From positions 62,001-126,000 of the forward strand of contig NZ_JOID01000009.1 of the NCBI RefSeq assembly GCF_000719865.1: a stretch of DNA of 64,000 bases. The letters are read 5' to 3'. The stretch is from Streptomyces albus subsp. albus (lineage in GTDB: Bacteria; Actinomycetota; Actinomycetes; Streptomycetales; Streptomycetaceae). Below the pieces are notes generated by a model. That model was not told where the DNA came from. It ran no database searches and was given only the letters and a program-made list of their open reading frames with translations. This document shows positions 61,869 through 64,000 of the stretch, in pieces. The position numbers and the translations under genes are program-made. How positions within the stretch are numbered: position 1 is the stretch's first letter; each line of letters opens with the position of its first letter.

Positions 61869-62645
61869 TCAACTCCCGCACTGCTCCAGCATGATGGCCT
61901 TGTCCGGGGCGGTCACCGGCATCTCGTACTCGACCGCCACCTGCGCGAACCGGACCGCGTACGCGCAGCGGACCGCCTTGTGGGGCGGCAGCCAGGCGGC
62001 CGGACCGGAATCGCCCTTGGCGGAGTTGGCGCGGCCCTCGACCGGCAGCAGGTTCAGGGGGTCGTTGGCCAGCTGCCGCCGCTTGTCCTCCGGCCAGCGG
62101 GAGGCGCCCATCTGCCAGGCGTACGACAGCGGCACCACGTGGTCGATCTGCACCTCCATGGCGTCCTGCTTCTTCCAGGCGATGTCCTTGCCGGTGTACG
62201 GGTCGGCCAGGGTCATGGAGACCACCACACAGTCGGAGCCGGAGCGGAACTCCAGCTTCTGGCCGTCGCGCCGCATGAGGTCGTTGCGGGTGTCGCAGCC
62301 GTTGCGGGCCAGCGGCACCCCGTCGGCCGTGTCCATCCAGGCGTAGCCGAACTCGTCCCGGTCGTAACCGGTCCGGGGGCCGCGGCCCTTGGTCCGCACC
62401 TCCTCGATCAGCTTCCGCGCCTCGGCCCGTTCCGCGGACTCGGTGAGGGGCGCGAGGCCCGGCTCCGTGCCCTCGGGGTTGTCGAGCGGGCTGACCCACC
62501 GTCCGTTCCCGGCGGCGGAACCGGAGGCACCGCCGCCGTCCTCCGCGAGATCGTCCAGGGTGCCGGGTTCGCATCCGGTGAGCACGAGCACGGCGGACGC
62601 GGCGGCGGAGAGGGCGGCCAGGGCGGGGCGGCGGCGGGGTATCAC
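61869..62645 (-). CDS. Secreted HNH-nuclease lipoprotein (DUF1524 type)
   Basis: A 258-residue lipoprotein with signal peptide and lipobox LTGC at residues 22-25. The nuclease core has the HNH pattern of DUF1524: MEVQIDHVVPLSYAWQMGAS for the first His, then LANDPLNLLPVEGRANSAKG for the Asn, followed by WLPPHKAVRCAYAVR. Conserved cysteines (GCDTRND, DCVVVSM, RCAYAV) suit an extracellular enzyme. It probably degrades nucleic acid outside the cell for nutrition. The GTG start at 62645 begins the signal peptide; no strong binding site is seen. Confidence 0.9.
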   Translation of the reverse strand: MIPRRRPALAALSAAASAVLVLTGCEPGTLDDLAEDGGGASGSAAGNGRWVSPLDNPEGTEPGLAPLTESAERAEARKLIEEVRTKGRGPRTGYDRDEFGYAWMDTADGVPLARNGCDTRNDLMRRDGQKLEFRSGSDCVVVSMTLADPYTGKDIAWKKQDAMEVQIDHVVPLSYAWQMGASRWPEDKRRQLANDPLNLLPVEGRANSAKGDSGPAAWLPPHKAVRCAYAVRFAQVAVEYEMPVTAPDKAIMLEQCGS

Positions 62646-63114
62646 AAGGCGTCAGTCCCATCGGGGTGCGGTGGAGCGTCCACGGCGGAGCGGGGCGGCG
62701 GTGCGGCGGAGGCGGGGCGGAAAGGCGAGCCGCGGCGCGGCTGCGGCCCCGGCCCGGGAATCGTATGCCCCGGTCCGGCGGCCGCCAGACCGGCCACCGG
62801 ACGGCAGCCCCGCACACCGGCCGGACCGCGTCCGGACCGCGGCCGGGCGGCGGCCGGGCGGCGGCCGGGCGGCGGCCGACGATGCCGGGGCCCGCGGATC
62901 GGCGGGATCCGGGCCGGATCCCGGGCCGGCGGCCGCTCTCGGGAACAGCCCCGCAGCCCCAAGGTGTTACCGCGCGTAAGCCAACTCGGTCCTCCCTATT
63001 GACCCGCCAGTAACCACAGCCCCATCCTGAGCCCCGACCCCTGGTGCGACGGGGTGCCGGAACGTCCCCGGCCGCCGGACCACCTCCTCCCCTCACTCCC
63101 CCGGGGCTTGACGC
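62646..63114. other. Divergent intergenic region with 11-bp repeats
   Basis: About 470 bases with no supported gene. The part at 62841-62878 repeats GGCCGGGCGGC about three and a half times with an 11-bp period. A promoter for the ceramidase gene should lie near 63000, where the sequence is slightly richer in A and T. Confidence 0.5.
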
Positions 63115-64000
63115 ATGCCGATACGGACAACCCGCTCCGAAGACCGCCATCCGCGCCCCGCGCGCCGCCCGCTCCGCGCCCGCGCGGTCGCCCTCACCGC
63201 CACCGCGGCCGGCCTCGGCTCACTCCTCCTCGGCTCGGCCGGCGCCGCCCCCGCGACCGCCGCGGCCGACGGCTACCAAGTCGGCGTCGGCATCGCCGAC
63301 ATCACCGGTGAGGCCGCCGAGGTCGGCATGATGGGCTACGCCCGGCTCGACCAGGAGACCTCCGGCATCCACTCCCGCCAGTGGGCGCGCGCCTTCGCGG
63401 TCGCCGACGGCAGCGGCGGCCGCACGGTCTTCGTCTCCACCGACCTCGGCATGATCATGCAGGGGGTGCAGCAGGAGGTCATCCGCCGGCTCGGTGAGCG
63501 CTACGGCTCCCGCTACACGGACTCCAACGTCGTCCTCTCCGCGACCCACACCCACGCGGGCCCCGGCGGCCACTCCCACCACCTGCTCTACAACCTGACG
63601 ATCCTGGGCCACAAGAAGAAGACCTACGAGGCGATCGTCTCGGGCATCGTCCGGGCCGTCGCCGCGGCGGACGCCGACCTCGCCCCCGGCAAGGTGAAGA
63701 TCGCCACCGGGGAGCTGGACGGCGCCAACGTCAACCGCTCTCAGGAGGCGTTCCGGCGCAACCCGGCCGAGGACCGGGAGCGCTTCCCGGACGGCGTGGA
63801 CCGCTCGATGACCGTGCTGCGCTTCGAACAGCAGGGACAGCCGGTCGGCATGGTGAGCTGGTTCGCCACCCACGCCACCTCCATGACCCCGGAGAACACC
63901 CTCATCAGCCCGGACAACAAGGGCTACGCCCAGTACCACGTCGAGCACGACGTGAACGGTGTCGAGTGGGGCGAGCGCGGCAAGTTCGTCGCGGCCTTCC
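63115..64000 (+). CDS. Neutral/alkaline ceramidase, secreted (C-terminal part outside window)
   Basis: The first 295 residues of a secreted amidase that splits ceramide into sphingosine and fatty acid. A twin-basic signal region (RPARRPLRARAVALTATAAG, ending near ATAAA at residue 50) is followed by the ceramidase domain: YQVGVGIADITGEAAEVGMM, GRTVFVSTDLGMI, zinc-binding ATHTHAGPGGHSHHLL, ANVNRSQEAFRRNP, and the nucleophilic serine in TLISPDNKGYAQYH. The ATG at 63115 (CCGATACGG following) is chosen because the signal peptide begins there. Streptomyces do not make ceramide, so the substrate is likely from other organisms. Confidence 0.88.
   Translation, partial: MPIRTTRSEDRHPRPARRPLRARAVALTATAAGLGSLLLGSAGAAPATAAADGYQVGVGIADITGEAAEVGMMGYARLDQETSGIHSRQWARAFAVADGSGGRTVFVSTDLGMIMQGVQQEVIRRLGERYGSRYTDSNVVLSATHTHAGPGGHSHHLLYNLTILGHKKKTYEAIVSGIVRAVAAADADLAPGKVKIATGELDGANVNRSQEAFRRNPAEDRERFPDGVDRSMTVLRFEQQGQPVGMVSWFATHATSMTPENTLISPDNKGYAQYHVEHDVNGVEWGERGKFVAAF

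Overview
The window is a piece of a Streptomyces chromosome. It has very high G+C, many GTG starts, twin convergent hairpin terminators, a tRNA-Leu with anticodon UAA (bldA), a c-di-AMP riboswitch ahead of a resuscitation-promoting factor gene and a Rex-type operator ahead of a type II NADH dehydrogenase gene. From memory, the backbone gene order (hutU; cystathionine beta-synthase, SGNH hydrolase, thiolase; bldA; ABC transporter pair, cfa, ndh, ppx, DUF501, divIC, eno, two rpf genes, P450, mazG, SurA-like lipoprotein) follows the SCO3073 to SCO3102 stretch of S. coelicolor.

Layout. 1-7.4 kb: histidine-utilisation genes (hutU, an M20 amidohydrolase, hutF running off the left edge), a PLP decarboxylase facing away, a membrane protein and an RpiR-family regulator. 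7.5-16 kb: an accessory locus of visibly lower G+C. It holds a SUKH (SMI1/KNR4) gene facing a five-gene minus-strand run: a small secreted I36-like protein, three lipoproteins (two of them paralogues, one apparently frameshifted) and a 1495-residue secreted protein that joins a lytic-transglycosylase-like domain, a golvesin-like domain and a C-terminal NucA/NucB DNase domain. 16-34 kb: malonyl-CoA synthetase-like ligase, cystathionine beta-synthase, SGNH hydrolase, thiolase, small conserved proteins, a Bax-inhibitor-1 family protein, a CPA1 antiporter, bldA, a MacB-like ABC exporter and cyclopropane-fatty-acid synthase. 34.7-36.1 kb: Rex-controlled ndh. 36.6-42.0 kb: a second accessory locus with a Phd/RelE toxin-antitoxin pair, a NACHT ATPase with leucine-rich C-terminus (NLR-like), an HTH/TPR regulator and an anti-sigma-type ATPase. 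42.1-53.1 kb: ppx, DUF501, divIC, eno, rpfA (with riboswitch), a second rpf, P450, YhhN, mazG and a SurA-like lipoprotein. 53.7-57.8 kb: acyltransferase, GT2 glycosyltransferase and polysialyltransferase-like protein, probably acting on a surface glycan. 58.2-64 kb: a Ser/Thr kinase with a membrane partner, a DUF4352 protein, a secreted HNH nuclease lipoprotein and the start of a ceramidase.

The most interesting point is the link between bldA and the accessory loci. Reading the recognised genes I found only four in-frame TTA codons, all in the two accessory loci: codon 4 of the first gene of the secreted-nuclease operon, codon 11 of the second, codon 112 of the nuclease, and codon 259 of the NACHT gene just before its Walker A motif. 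Both systems should therefore be made only when the bldA tRNA, itself at 28.8 kb in this window, is available. The nuclease operon, with its lipoproteins, candidate SUKH immunity gene and a 16-bp inverted repeat at its promoter, looks like a developmentally gated wall-lysis/DNase weapon or a chromosomal-DNA recycling system.
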